Below, in pieces: positions 50,491 through 57,972 of a stretch of DNA of 64,000 nucleotides. The translations under genes were made by a program, and so were the position numbers. The DNA lies in the NCBI GenBank assembly GCA_965250205.1, contig CBDFNK010000023.1:62001-126000 (forward strand). The letters run 5' to 3'. Every line of letters begins with the position of its first letter. Position 1 is the stretch's first letter. Under the pieces are notes generated by a model that had not been told where the DNA came from, ran no database searches, and saw nothing but the letters and a program-made list of their open reading frames with translations. This DNA comes from JAHZKN01 sp965250205. Lineage in GTDB: Bacteria; Pseudomonadota; Alphaproteobacteria; Rhizobiales; Hyphomicrobiaceae.

Positions 50491-50616
50491 TGTGTTTGCG
50501 CCCAACACCAGTTTACTGAGTGTTTGCGCCCAACACCAGTTTACTGATGTGTTGGCAGCCCAACACCAGTTTACTGATGTGTTGGCAGCCCAACACCAGT
50601 TTACTGAGTGTTGGCA
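50491..50616. repeat. tandem palindromic repeat, four units
   Basis: Four copies of CCCAACACCAGTTTACTGA begin at 50501, 50529, 50559 and 50589 (steps of 28, 30 and 30). In the complete units CCAACAC pairs with the following GTGTTGG, so each unit is a hairpin with about 12 bases in the loop. The units are contiguous without unique spacers. The array starts next to a CTAGAGCAACTT motif and ends about 120 bases before hisA. Confidence 0.9.
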
Positions 50617-50732
50617 AAAGAATATTAAACGACGGCTGCTCTAAGAGGTGACGATAAGACTTGACGCAACGCGGGAATAACGATTGATCGCATCAAAAGC
50701 CAGCAACTTGATGGCCCGTATTCGTCAAAACT

Positions 50733-51503
50733 GTGTTCGGCAAAACGAAGACAAGAAAGACAAAGCCTTTGATCCTGTTCCCTGCGATTGATTTGAAAGA
50801 TGGCCAGTGTGTGCGCCTTAAGCTTGGCGATATGGATCAGGCGACTGTGTTTAACGACGATCCAGCAGCGCAGGCGTTATCTTTTAAGCGCCAAGGCTTT
50901 ACGCATTTGCATTTGGTCGACTTAAACGGGGCTTTTGAAGGTCGTCCGGTCAATGGTGATGCCGTTGATGCAATCTTAGGCGCTGTTGGCAAAGACCTGC
51001 CGGTGCAATTGGGCGGCGGCATTCGCACTTTGCAAACGATTGAGACATGGCTTGGTAAAGGTATCAGGCGCGTCATCCTCGGCACTGTTGCAGTGAGAGA
51101 TCCTGACTTGGTGAAAGCAGCCTGCAAAGCGTTTCCAGGTCGCATTGCCGTTGGCATTGACGCCAAAGGTGGCAAAGTCGCAGTTGAAGGGTGGGCGGAG
51201 GCCAGCACGTTGACGGCGATTGAGCTGGCTAGCCGCTTTGAAGAGGCAGGTGTTGCGGCCATCATCTACACTGACATTGATCGCGATGGGATTTTGAAGG
51301 GCCTGAACCTGCCAGCAACGGTTGCACTTGCGCGCACCACCTCAATTCCTGTCATAGCATCAGGCGGCCTCGCCTCCATTGATGACATCAAAGCCTTGGT
51401 GCAGCCAGAACATGCGATGCTGGAAGGTGCTATTTCAGGACGCGCGCTCTATGACGGCCGCATTGATGCTGCTGAAGCGCTCAAGGTTTTGGCTTCGGCT
51501 TAA
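50733..51503 (+). CDS. hisA: phosphoribosylformimino-AICAR-phosphate isomerase HisA
   Basis: Fourth step of histidine synthesis, a TIM-barrel isomerase. 256 residues from GTG. LFPAIDLKDGQCVRLKLGDM, VQLGGGIRTLQTIE, IYTDIDRDGILKGLNL and PVIASGGLASIDD carry the catalytic aspartates and phosphate loops. Homologues usually begin MILFPAID, which here would be the TTG at 50769; the extra 12 residues are lysine-rich and may not be translated. It is separated from hisH and hisF by inserted gene modules. Confidence 0.95.
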   Translation: MFGKTKTRKTKPLILFPAIDLKDGQCVRLKLGDMDQATVFNDDPAAQALSFKRQGFTHLHLVDLNGAFEGRPVNGDAVDAILGAVGKDLPVQLGGGIRTLQTIETWLGKGIRRVILGTVAVRDPDLVKAACKAFPGRIAVGIDAKGGKVAVEGWAEASTLTAIELASRFEEAGVAAIIYTDIDRDGILKGLNLPATVALARTTSIPVIASGGLASIDDIKALVQPEHAMLEGAISGRALYDGRIDAAEALKVLASA

Positions 51504-51658
51504 AGCATGCCGCGCGGTATGGGATGCCGTGGTCAGCACAGATGATGGCACAAAAACCATGGCGCACTTTCGCTGTACGCAAATGATCCTGTGGCTGAAG
51601 GGGTAAGTGTAAGCGGCGGCAATGGAACGGTCGGACAACACTGCTGCGTTATACGATC

Positions 51659-52117
51659 TCAGAAACCGGGTGCGTTCAGATTTTGGTGGCTGAAGCCAAG
51701 TTCAGAACAGTTAAACTCCAAAAATTTTCCCTGACCATCATTTATGTTCTGATCCAAATTTTGTTGCTCACGCTGAACGCCTTCGCGGGTTGCGTTGAGG
51801 CGCTGAATTTTCCCCGTCACAAAGTTGATTTCAGATTGAATGCGCGTTCCTTCTGATGCCACTCGGGCTGCATCGGCGATTGAAAGCGCTTGGCCTACAA
51901 GGCCCTGAGGTAAGAGACGTGCAACGCGCCCTGGAATGGCGCTGATTCTCAGGCTTTGCATGTCGTTCTGGGCTGTTGCCAACTGCTCATTAAGGTCGGA
52001 CAGTTCGAACTCAATGTTACGAAGCTGATCGCGGCCCTGAAGCCATTCCGTTTTTAAATCGGAGATCTCCCTATCAATGCGTTTGCAAAATAAGTTTCTG
52101 GTTTTTAAATCAGCCAA
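51659..52117 (-). CDS. coiled-coil protein, full-length member of the array
   Basis: 152 residues if started at the TTG that has GGAG eight bases before it (product begins LADLKTRNLFCKRID); a TTG 25 codons upstream extends the frame. Three heptad-rich helices: RDQLRNIEFELSDLNEQLAT, then the hydrophobic AIPGRVARLLPQGLVGQALS, and FVTGKIQRLNATREGVQREQ. No signal peptide. Divergent from the first secreted paralogue with under 80 bases between, so probably a functional pair. Three shortened copies occur in the same position of the other units. Unknown family. Confidence 0.65.
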   Translation of the reverse strand: MADLKTRNLFCKRIDREISDLKTEWLQGRDQLRNIEFELSDLNEQLATAQNDMQSLRISAIPGRVARLLPQGLVGQALSIADAARVASEGTRIQSEINFVTGKIQRLNATREGVQREQQNLDQNINDGQGKFLEFNCSELGFSHQNLNAPGF

Positions 52118-52194
52118 CCTTAACTCTCCAAAAAATGTAGTGTTGGAGAAACGAGCGTAACCTTTAAATTTAAAGCGGGGACAAGTTTGCAACC

Positions 52195-53001
52195 ATGACC
52201 GCCAAACGGAAATATGTTAAATTGAAACGGTTCAATGTTTTGAAAGTCATGGGAATGGTTCGATCGCTCACACTGATCTTTATTTTATTTGCGCAAGTCT
52301 CATCACTTCATGCTGGCAGCGTGCAAAGTGTATTGAAACACCGGGAACAATCTCAATTGGTCTACCCCAGTCAAGTGTTGCCGCCACCTGAAAAGCTTTT
52401 TGATACTGCCTTTGGGTTGTCACGATTCTACGAGGCTGTCAGGGAAGGGCACTGTGGTGGCGCATTGCTAGATATAGCGAGTGCTTTTCACAAGAGACAT
52501 CCCGATTTGCCTCACCCACACAAAGAAGGGTTACTTGCTTGGAATGACATCCTTGCTCCACGCAATTATCCTGAATTATTTTTTTGTAGGACGATGCAGC
52601 ACCTGGATGAGCACAATCGCGAAATCAAAGAAAAGGCAATTTCCGGCATATTTCGTTTCTCACAATTTGAAAAACCTCTTGACCCTAATATTCTACCTGG
52701 CTCGCCGCTCGGCCGACGTGCTTCTAGCGCCGGTGATTTGTTCCGGCTGGCCCTCTTTAACTATGCTCCAGCGCAAGTGGCGCTTGCTGCACTGTCAGAG
52801 AAAGGCGACGTCGTTCGCCTGACACCCGCCTACGCCTACTATCTTTTATCGCGCGCCAAACATCTGGGCTATAAAGCCTCTGACTTGGCACCTCTTTTGA
52901 AGAAAGCGACAGCGGCACTGAGCGCAGATGAGCGCCAACAATTGACAGCGCGCATCAAAAGCGGGGACTGGCCTCGCGAGGAACGCAGGGTTGTTGACTA
53001 A
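52195..53001 (+). CDS. secreted array protein A (Sel1-like C-terminus)
   Basis: 268 residues with a basic 20-residue lead (MTAKRKYVKLKRF) and a signal peptide (MVRSLTLIFILFAQVSSLHA); the ATG at MVRS is conserved between units and may be the true start. The mature part: PPPEKLFDTAF, cysteine C87 in EGHCGGALLDIASAFHK, GLLAWNDILAPRNYPELFF with C131 following, REIKEKAISGIFRFSQFEKP, and a C-terminal 75 residues with one Sel1-like unit (NYAPAQVALAALSEKGDVVR, then YYLLSRAKHLGY) ending GDWPREERRVVD. No enzyme motif recognised. Possibly an exported adaptor or effector. Confidence 0.75.
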   Translation: MTAKRKYVKLKRFNVLKVMGMVRSLTLIFILFAQVSSLHAGSVQSVLKHREQSQLVYPSQVLPPPEKLFDTAFGLSRFYEAVREGHCGGALLDIASAFHKRHPDLPHPHKEGLLAWNDILAPRNYPELFFCRTMQHLDEHNREIKEKAISGIFRFSQFEKPLDPNILPGSPLGRRASSAGDLFRLALFNYAPAQVALAALSEKGDVVRLTPAYAYYLLSRAKHLGYKASDLAPLLKKATAALSADERQQLTARIKSGDWPREERRVVD

Positions 53002-53167
53002 GACGGTGACGACGTGTTGCCCAAGCCCTGTCCGGCAGTGGATTTGTCGATGCTGCCGTCTGTCAGAACTTTGATATAGTCCGCGGCTTCCAGGATGCCA
53101 ACTGCTCATTAAGGTCGGACAGTTCGAACTCAATGTTACGAAGCTGATCGCGGCCCTGAAGCCATTC
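53002..53167. repeat. array 3' flank, copy 1
   Basis: Directly after the stop of secreted protein A; reappears after proteins B (54121-54286) and C (55251-55416) with apparent full identity. On the minus strand it encodes the 3' remnants of a coiled-coil-type gene (ILEAADYIKVLTDGSIDKST…) ending in a TAG that overlaps the paralogue's own stop. Confidence 0.85.
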
Positions 53168-53236
53168 CGATTTCCAATTTGTAATGTTGAAGTTAATGCG
53201 TTCGCAGTATTTGTTTCTGGTTTTTAAATCAGCCAA
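53063..53236 (-). pseudogene. truncated coiled-coil gene, unit 2
   Basis: 57 codons from the conserved GGAG-8-TTG start (LADLKTRNKYCERINFNITN). It matches the full-length copy through SDLNEQLA and then shifts into an unrelated ending (SWKPRTISKF stop). The lost frame continues as ILEAADYIKVLTDGSIDKS. This points to a deletion or junction at GCAGTTGGCA. It may still make a short product. Confidence 0.6.
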
Positions 53237-53313
53237 CCTTAACTCTCCAAAAAATGTAGTGTTGGAGAAACGAGCGTAACCTTTAAATTTAAAGCGGGGA
53301 CAAGTTTGCAACC

Positions 53314-54120
53314 ATGACCGCCAAATGGAAATATGTTAAATTGAAACGGTTCAGTAAATTGAAAGACATAAGTATGGTTCGATCACTAGCACTAATGCTT
53401 ATCTTTTTATTACAGGTCTTGCCTGCCCACGCAGGTAGCGTCCAAAGTATTCTTGAGATGCAGGCCAAATATGCGTCCTTTTATAAAGGAATTAAATTTC
53501 CGTCGCCCAAGAAACTATTTCGTAGTGAATCTGACCTGAATAATTTTTATTGGATGATAAGGCAAGGCGATTGTTCGTCGGCACTTTTTAAAATTGCAGA
53601 TGAATTTCACAAACAAAATTCAAATTTGCCCAACCCCATGAGCGAAGGGCTTATTGCTTGGAGTGATATCATAGCACCACGCGACTATCCCGAATTGGTC
53701 TTTTGCAAGACGATGCAAAGTCTGGATCGGTATGGCCGTGAGATCAAAGACAAGAAGGTTTCCGGCACAATAAGATTTAGCCAGTTTGAAAAACCACGTA
53801 ATCCCAACATCTCACCTTCTTCGTCACCTAGTCGGCGCGCTTTTGTCGTTGGCGATCTATTCCGCTTGGCCATGTTTAATTACGCCCCAGCCCAAGTGGC
53901 GCTTGCTGCATTGTCGGCAAAAGGTGAAGCTGTTCGCCTGACGCCGGCCTATGCGTACTTCCTGTTGTCGCGCGCCAAGCGACTGGGCTACACGGCCTCT
54001 GACCTAGCCCCTCTCTTAGAGAAAGCAATCGCAGCGCTGAGCGCAGATGAGCGCCAACAATTGACAGCGCGCATCAAAAGCGGGGACTGGCCTCGCGAGG
54101 AACGCAGGGTTGTTGACTAA
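53314..54120 (+). CDS. secreted array protein B (Sel1-like C-terminus)
   Basis: 268 residues, paralogue of A. Lead MTAKWKYVKLKRFSKLKD, signal peptide MVRSLALMLIFLLQVLPAHA. Central region diverged (FRSESDLNNFYWMIRQGDCS, FHKQNSNLPNPMSEGLIAW, APRDYPELVFCKTMQSLDRY) but keeps both cysteines and the REIKDKKVSGTIRFSQFEKP block. The last 75 residues match protein C almost exactly (SAKGEAVRLTPAYAYFLLSR). It starts 1119 bases after A in the same arrangement. Confidence 0.75.
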   Translation: MTAKWKYVKLKRFSKLKDISMVRSLALMLIFLLQVLPAHAGSVQSILEMQAKYASFYKGIKFPSPKKLFRSESDLNNFYWMIRQGDCSSALFKIADEFHKQNSNLPNPMSEGLIAWSDIIAPRDYPELVFCKTMQSLDRYGREIKDKKVSGTIRFSQFEKPRNPNISPSSSPSRRAFVVGDLFRLAMFNYAPAQVALAALSAKGEAVRLTPAYAYFLLSRAKRLGYTASDLAPLLEKAIAALSADERQQLTARIKSGDWPREERRVVD

Positions 54121-54286
54121 GACGGTGACGACGTGTTGCCCAAGCCCTGTCCGGCAGTGGATTTGTCGATGCTGCCGTCTGTCAGAACTTTGATATAGTC
54201 CGCGGCTTCCAGGATGCCAACTGCTCATTAAGGTCGGACAGTTCGAACTCAATGTTACGAAGCTGATCGCGGCCCTGAAGCCATTC
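54121..54286. repeat. array 3' flank, copy 2
   Basis: Same sequence as at 53002-53167, immediately after the stop codon of protein B. Confidence 0.85.
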
Positions 54287-54355
54287 TGTTTTTAAATCGG
54301 AGATATTATTGTCTATCATCTTGCAGTTGTTTTCTCTTACTTCATTCGTCGCCAA
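54182..54355 (-). pseudogene. truncated, diverged coiled-coil gene, unit 3
   Basis: 57 codons from a TTG with GGAG eight bases upstream, product beginning LATNEVRENNCKMIDNNISD. The N-terminal part differs from the other units while the QGRDQLRNIEFELSDLNEQL part and shifted SWKPRTISKF ending are identical to units 2 and 4. The conserved start context despite divergence supports this TTG as the start for the family. Confidence 0.55.
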
Positions 54356-54491
54356 ATCAATTTCTCCATCAAGAATTCCATGGGAGAAAGTGTAATACCA
54401 AGTCTATCCACGAGGATAAATTTAGGGCAATAATTACGGTGCCATTTGTTGGTTGAATAGCAAATATATGGCCTAATTATTGGAGTTAGCT

Positions 54492-55250
54492 GTGAAATCA
54501 ATATTCGTATGTGGTCTTTGTCTGATAGCGCAATTTAGCCCTGCCCATGCCAGCAGCGTTGAATTCGTCTTGAAGTTACAGGATGAATTGAAGTCGGTTT
54601 ATCAAAATATTTCTCTACCGCCACCCGAACAACTGTTTGATGATGAATTTGATCTCAGGGAATATTATGAAGCCATCAGAAACGGTAAGTGTAATATGGC
54701 CATACTCGATTTGGGAACTGCTTTTCACAAAGAGAATCCAAATCTACCCAATCCTCATGGCTTCGACGATGGTAGTGGGCTGCTGGCGTGGAACCACTTG
54801 ATGATGCCACGTTTTTATCCAGAACTGGTGTTTTGTAGAGCAATGCAAAGCTTATCCAAGAGGCAGCAGGAGATAAAAGAAAAAAATATTTCAGGTCATT
54901 TGCGATTCGGACAATTTAGTCGTGCGGATGACTTGAAAAATTTGCCACCTTTGGCATTGCGATTGCGCGTGGGTGATGTCGGTGAATTACTTGTGCTTAC
55001 CCTCTTTAACTACGCCCCAGCCCAAGTGGCGCTTGCTGCACTGTCGGCAAAAGGTGAAGCTGTTCGCCTGACGCCGGCCTATGCGTACTTCCTGTTGTCG
55101 CGCGCCAAGCGACTGGGCTACACGGCGTCTGACCTAGCCCCTCTCTTAGAGAAAGCGACAGCGGCACTGAGCGCAGATGAGCGCCAACAATTGACAGCGC
55201 GCATCAAAAGCGGTGACTGGCCTCGCGAGGAACGCAGGGTTGTTGACTAA
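54492..55250 (+). CDS. secreted array protein C (Sel1-like C-terminus)
   Basis: 252 residues from GTG (MKSIFVCGLCLIAQFSPAHA signal peptide) with TTGGAG six bases before it; this one lacks the basic lead seen in A, B and D. It is the most diverged in the middle (QLFDDEFDLREYYEAIRNGK, FHKENPNLPNPHGFDDGSG, MMPRFYPELVFCRAMQSLSK) yet has a C-terminal 75 residues nearly identical to B. Upstream DNA also differs from the other units, so it may be an older or separately acquired member whose end was converted. Confidence 0.75.
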   Translation: MKSIFVCGLCLIAQFSPAHASSVEFVLKLQDELKSVYQNISLPPPEQLFDDEFDLREYYEAIRNGKCNMAILDLGTAFHKENPNLPNPHGFDDGSGLLAWNHLMMPRFYPELVFCRAMQSLSKRQQEIKEKNISGHLRFGQFSRADDLKNLPPLALRLRVGDVGELLVLTLFNYAPAQVALAALSAKGEAVRLTPAYAYFLLSRAKRLGYTASDLAPLLEKATAALSADERQQLTARIKSGDWPREERRVVD

Positions 55251-55416
55251 GACGGTGACGACGTGTTGCCCAAGCCCTGTCCGGCAGTGGATTTGTCGAT
55301 GCTGCCGTCTGTCAGAACTTTGATATAGTCCGCGGCTTCCAGGATGCCAACTGCTCATTAAGGTCGGACAGTTCGAACTCAATGTTACGAAGCTGATCGC
55401 GGCCCTGAAGCCATTC
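55251..55416. repeat. array 3' flank, copy 3
   Basis: Same sequence as at 53002-53167, immediately after the stop codon of protein C. The fourth paralogue D is not followed by it. Confidence 0.85.
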
Positions 55417-55485
55417 CGATTTCCAATTTGTAATGTTGAAGTTAATGCGTTCGCAGTATTTGTTTCTGGTTTTTAAATCAGCCAA
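55312..55485 (-). pseudogene. truncated coiled-coil gene, unit 4
   Basis: Identical in sequence to the unit 2 fragment as far as can be seen, with the same 57-codon frame and shifted ending. Its start context and the 75 bases up to protein D also match unit 2, indicating a recent copy. Confidence 0.6.
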
Positions 55486-55562
55486 CCTTAACTCTCCAAA
55501 AAATGTAGTGTTGGAGAAACGAGCGTAACCTTTAAATTTAAAGCGGGGACAAGTTTGCAATC

Positions 55563-56378
55563 GTGACGGCCAAACGGAAATCTGTTAAATTGAAACGGTT
55601 CAGTAAATTGAAAGACATAAGTATGGTTCGATCACTAGCACTAATGCTTATCTTTTTATCACAAGTCTTGTCTGCACAAGCCGGGAGTGTTCAAAGTATT
55701 CTTGAGTATCAAGCACGGTTTCAATCTGTTTATCAGGGCTTCGTGTTCCCCTCACCAGAGAAAATCTTTGACAGTGCTTATAGCTTGTCGCGGTTTTATA
55801 GAGACGTAAAAAAAGGGCAGTGTGGGACATCGCTTGTCGAACTCTCAATGATGTTTCATGAAAAATATCCAGAGATGCCCGATCCAACTGAATTCAAGGG
55901 CGGAGGTTTTGGGGCTTGGTATTATATAATTAAACCACGTGACTATCCCGAACTTTTGTTTTGCGAGACAATGCAGGATCTGAACAAGGTGCAACAAAAG
56001 ATTAAAGAACAGGGGATTACAGGTACGTTACGTTTCCAACAATTCAGGCAACCTAAAGATCCTGATATTGAGCTTTTGTCACCCTTGAACAGCCGTGTTT
56101 CTTCGATTGGAAATATCCTTTCACTGGCCATGTTTAATTACGCCCCAGCCCAAGTGGCGCTTGCTGCACTGTCAGAGAAAGGCGACGTCGTTCGCCTGAC
56201 ACCCGCCTACGCCTACTATCTTTTATCGCGCGCCAAGCGACTGGGCTATAAAGCCTCTGACCTAGCCCCTCTCTTAGAGAAAGCAATCGCAGCGCTGAGC
56301 GCAGATGAGCGCCAACAATTGACAGCGCGCATCAAAAGCGGGGACTGGCCGGGCGAGGAACGCAGGGTTGTTGACTAG
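55563..56378 (+). CDS. secreted array protein D (Sel1-like C-terminus)
   Basis: 271 residues; GTG at the position of the ATG in A and B, with the conserved MVRSLALMLIFLSQVLSAQA signal start 20 codons in. Central part unique (IFDSAYSLSRFYRDVKKGQC, MMFHEKYPEMPDPTEFKGGG, KPRDYPELLFCETMQDLNKV) with the shared cysteines. The C-terminal part is mosaic: SEKGDVVRLTPAYAYYLLSR as in A, then LLEKAIAALSADE as in B; near the end WPGEERR replaces WPREERR. hisF follows after about 100 bases. Confidence 0.75.
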   Translation: MTAKRKSVKLKRFSKLKDISMVRSLALMLIFLSQVLSAQAGSVQSILEYQARFQSVYQGFVFPSPEKIFDSAYSLSRFYRDVKKGQCGTSLVELSMMFHEKYPEMPDPTEFKGGGFGAWYYIIKPRDYPELLFCETMQDLNKVQQKIKEQGITGTLRFQQFRQPKDPDIELLSPLNSRVSSIGNILSLAMFNYAPAQVALAALSEKGDVVRLTPAYAYYLLSRAKRLGYKASDLAPLLEKAIAALSADERQQLTARIKSGDWPGEERRVVD

Positions 56379-56475
56379 GGGCACGTAAAACGTCGTGCAG
56401 AATTAACGCCCCGCCTTGTGCATCGCGTTCGTTTGTCGCAAAACCCTGGTGCGCTGAAGGAGAAGTTCTCAAATC

Positions 56476-57258
56476 ATGTCCTTGAAAATCCGCCTTATTC
56501 CGTGTCTTGATGTCAAAGACGGTCGTGTCGTTAAGGGCGTTAATTTTATTGATCTGGTGGATGCTGGTGATCCCGTCGAGGCGGCTGCGGCTTATGATGC
56601 GGCAGGCGCTGACGAGCTTTGTTTTCTTGATATCACGGCCAGCCATGAGCATCGCGACACCATTTTTGATGTTGTTGAGCGCACGGCCGAGCGCTGCTTT
56701 ATGCCGGTAACGGTTGGCGGCGGCGTTAGAACGCTGGAAGATATTCGCAAATTGCTTGAAGCGGGTGCCGACAAAGTATCGATCAATACGGCAGCGGTTA
56801 AAGATCGCCAGTTCGTCAAAGCTGCATCAAATAAATTTGGTGTGCAATGTATAGTTGTTGCGATAGACGCCAAGCGCGTTTCTGAAGATGGTGCGCTAAA
56901 GAAGTGGGAGATCTTTACCCACGGTGGGCGAAATCCAACTGGGATCGATGCCATTGACTATGCCCGTGAAGTTGTCGAACTGGGCGCAGGCGAAATTCTA
57001 CTCACCAGCATGGATCGCGATGGCACCAAAGCAGGTTTTGATCTGGACCTTACGCACGCTGTTTCTGGAGCGGTCTCAGTTCCGGTCATTGCCTCAGGGG
57101 GTGTGGGTAGGCTCGATCATCTCGTGGATGGTGTTGCAAAAGGTGGTGCCAGCGCGGTCCTGGCTGCGTCTATTTTTCATTTCGGCACCTATTCGATTGG
57201 TGAAGCCAAACGCCACATGGCGGACGCAGGCCTTGCCATGCGTCTCGATGGGCTTTGA
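56476..57258 (+). CDS. hisF: imidazole glycerol phosphate synthase cyclase subunit HisF
   Basis: Forms imidazole glycerol phosphate and AICAR using HisH-derived ammonia. 260 residues. SLKIRLIPCLDVKDGRVVKG, VTVGGGVRTLEDIRKLLEAG, DKVSINTAAV, LTSMDRDGTKAGFDLDL and PVIASGGVGRLDHL mark the two half-barrels. Normally adjacent to hisA; here separated by the secreted-protein array. AAGGAGAAG upstream of the ATG. Confidence 0.97.
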   Translation: MSLKIRLIPCLDVKDGRVVKGVNFIDLVDAGDPVEAAAAYDAAGADELCFLDITASHEHRDTIFDVVERTAERCFMPVTVGGGVRTLEDIRKLLEAGADKVSINTAAVKDRQFVKAASNKFGVQCIVVAIDAKRVSEDGALKKWEIFTHGGRNPTGIDAIDYAREVVELGAGEILLTSMDRDGTKAGFDLDLTHAVSGAVSVPVIASGGVGRLDHLVDGVAKGGASAVLAASIFHFGTYSIGEAKRHMADAGLAMRLDGL

Positions 57259-57394
57259 ATTTCTTGACCAAATTGCTTGGTGCCGCGACATCGCGTCGGC
57301 GCGACACGATGATCACCTCAAATGTGATCTGATGGTCATAAACTCTTTCTACAACGATAAGAATTTTAGATCGTTTAGAAATATGGAGAGAGAC

Positions 57395-57811
57395 ATGATC
57401 AAGAAAATTCTAATGGTATTGAGTGTGGCTTTGTTGGCTGCCATCTCAACGATGTCTGCTCAGGCCGGTCATCGTGGCGCAGCTGCAAGCTGCCCGGTAC
57501 TGAATGAAATCGATCCAGATTCCGACGGACGCATGACTGTGGGTGAAGCTGTCAAACGTGGTGTGCATGTATTCAAGGCCCTTAATCAAGATGGCGACCG
57601 CACATTGGAAGCAGAGGAAACCCATGGCCTCCTATCAAATGACGCGTTCGGGTGGGCGGACCGTAACAATGACGGCAAACTACATATGGGTGAATGGATC
57701 CGCCGCATCGTTGTCCTGTTCAACAAAGCCAACCCAGATCGCGATGGCACTATAGAGTGTGATGAACTCCATTCAGGTTGGGGCCGCGGTCTCAAGCGTA
57801 TGCTGCGTTAG
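57395..57811 (+). CDS. periplasmic EF-hand calcium-binding protein
   Basis: 138 residues with a signal peptide (MIKKILMVLSVALLAAISTM, cleavage near AQA). Four EF-hand-type loops follow: DPDSDGRMTVGE, NQDGDRTLEAEE, DRNNDGKLHMGE and NPDRDGTIECDE, each with acidic residues at positions 1, 3, 5 and 12. Probably binds calcium in the periplasm as sensor or buffer. An ATG four codons upstream is possible; GGAGAG precedes the chosen ATG. Followed by a good terminator. Confidence 0.85.
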   Translation: MIKKILMVLSVALLAAISTMSAQAGHRGAAASCPVLNEIDPDSDGRMTVGEAVKRGVHVFKALNQDGDRTLEAEETHGLLSNDAFGWADRNNDGKLHMGEWIRRIVVLFNKANPDRDGTIECDELHSGWGRGLKRMLR

Positions 57812-57871
57812 TTTGCAATATTTGCGGGGATTCATAGCCCCGGATTTGTTGCCAAACCGCATCTTTTTAAC

Positions 57872-57908
57872 CCTGAGGCCGGTCAAGTTCCCGGCCTCAG
57901 GTTGTTTT
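57872..57908 (+). terminator. rho-independent terminator after the EF-hand gene
   Basis: CCTGAGGCCGG pairs perfectly with CCGGCCTCAGG around an eight-base loop, followed by TTGTTTT. Confidence 0.88.
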
Positions 57909-57972
57909 GAACCACAATCCCGTTCATTCTCAGGCCAGCCGACGTCTTTGTAATGAGTAATGGGAGCCAGCA

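Noticed and set aside
50491..50616. CRISPR array next to Cas2-like genes
   Set aside because: The 28-30 bp units are contiguous and palindromic with no unique spacers, and no cas1 or effector gene is present; it is a tandem hairpin repeat instead.
52846..53133. Minus-strand frames of 78-95 codons over the ends of the array proteins (repeated near 54016 and 55146)
   Set aside because: They are antisense to the strongly conserved Sel1-like C-termini and recur only because that DNA is duplicated.
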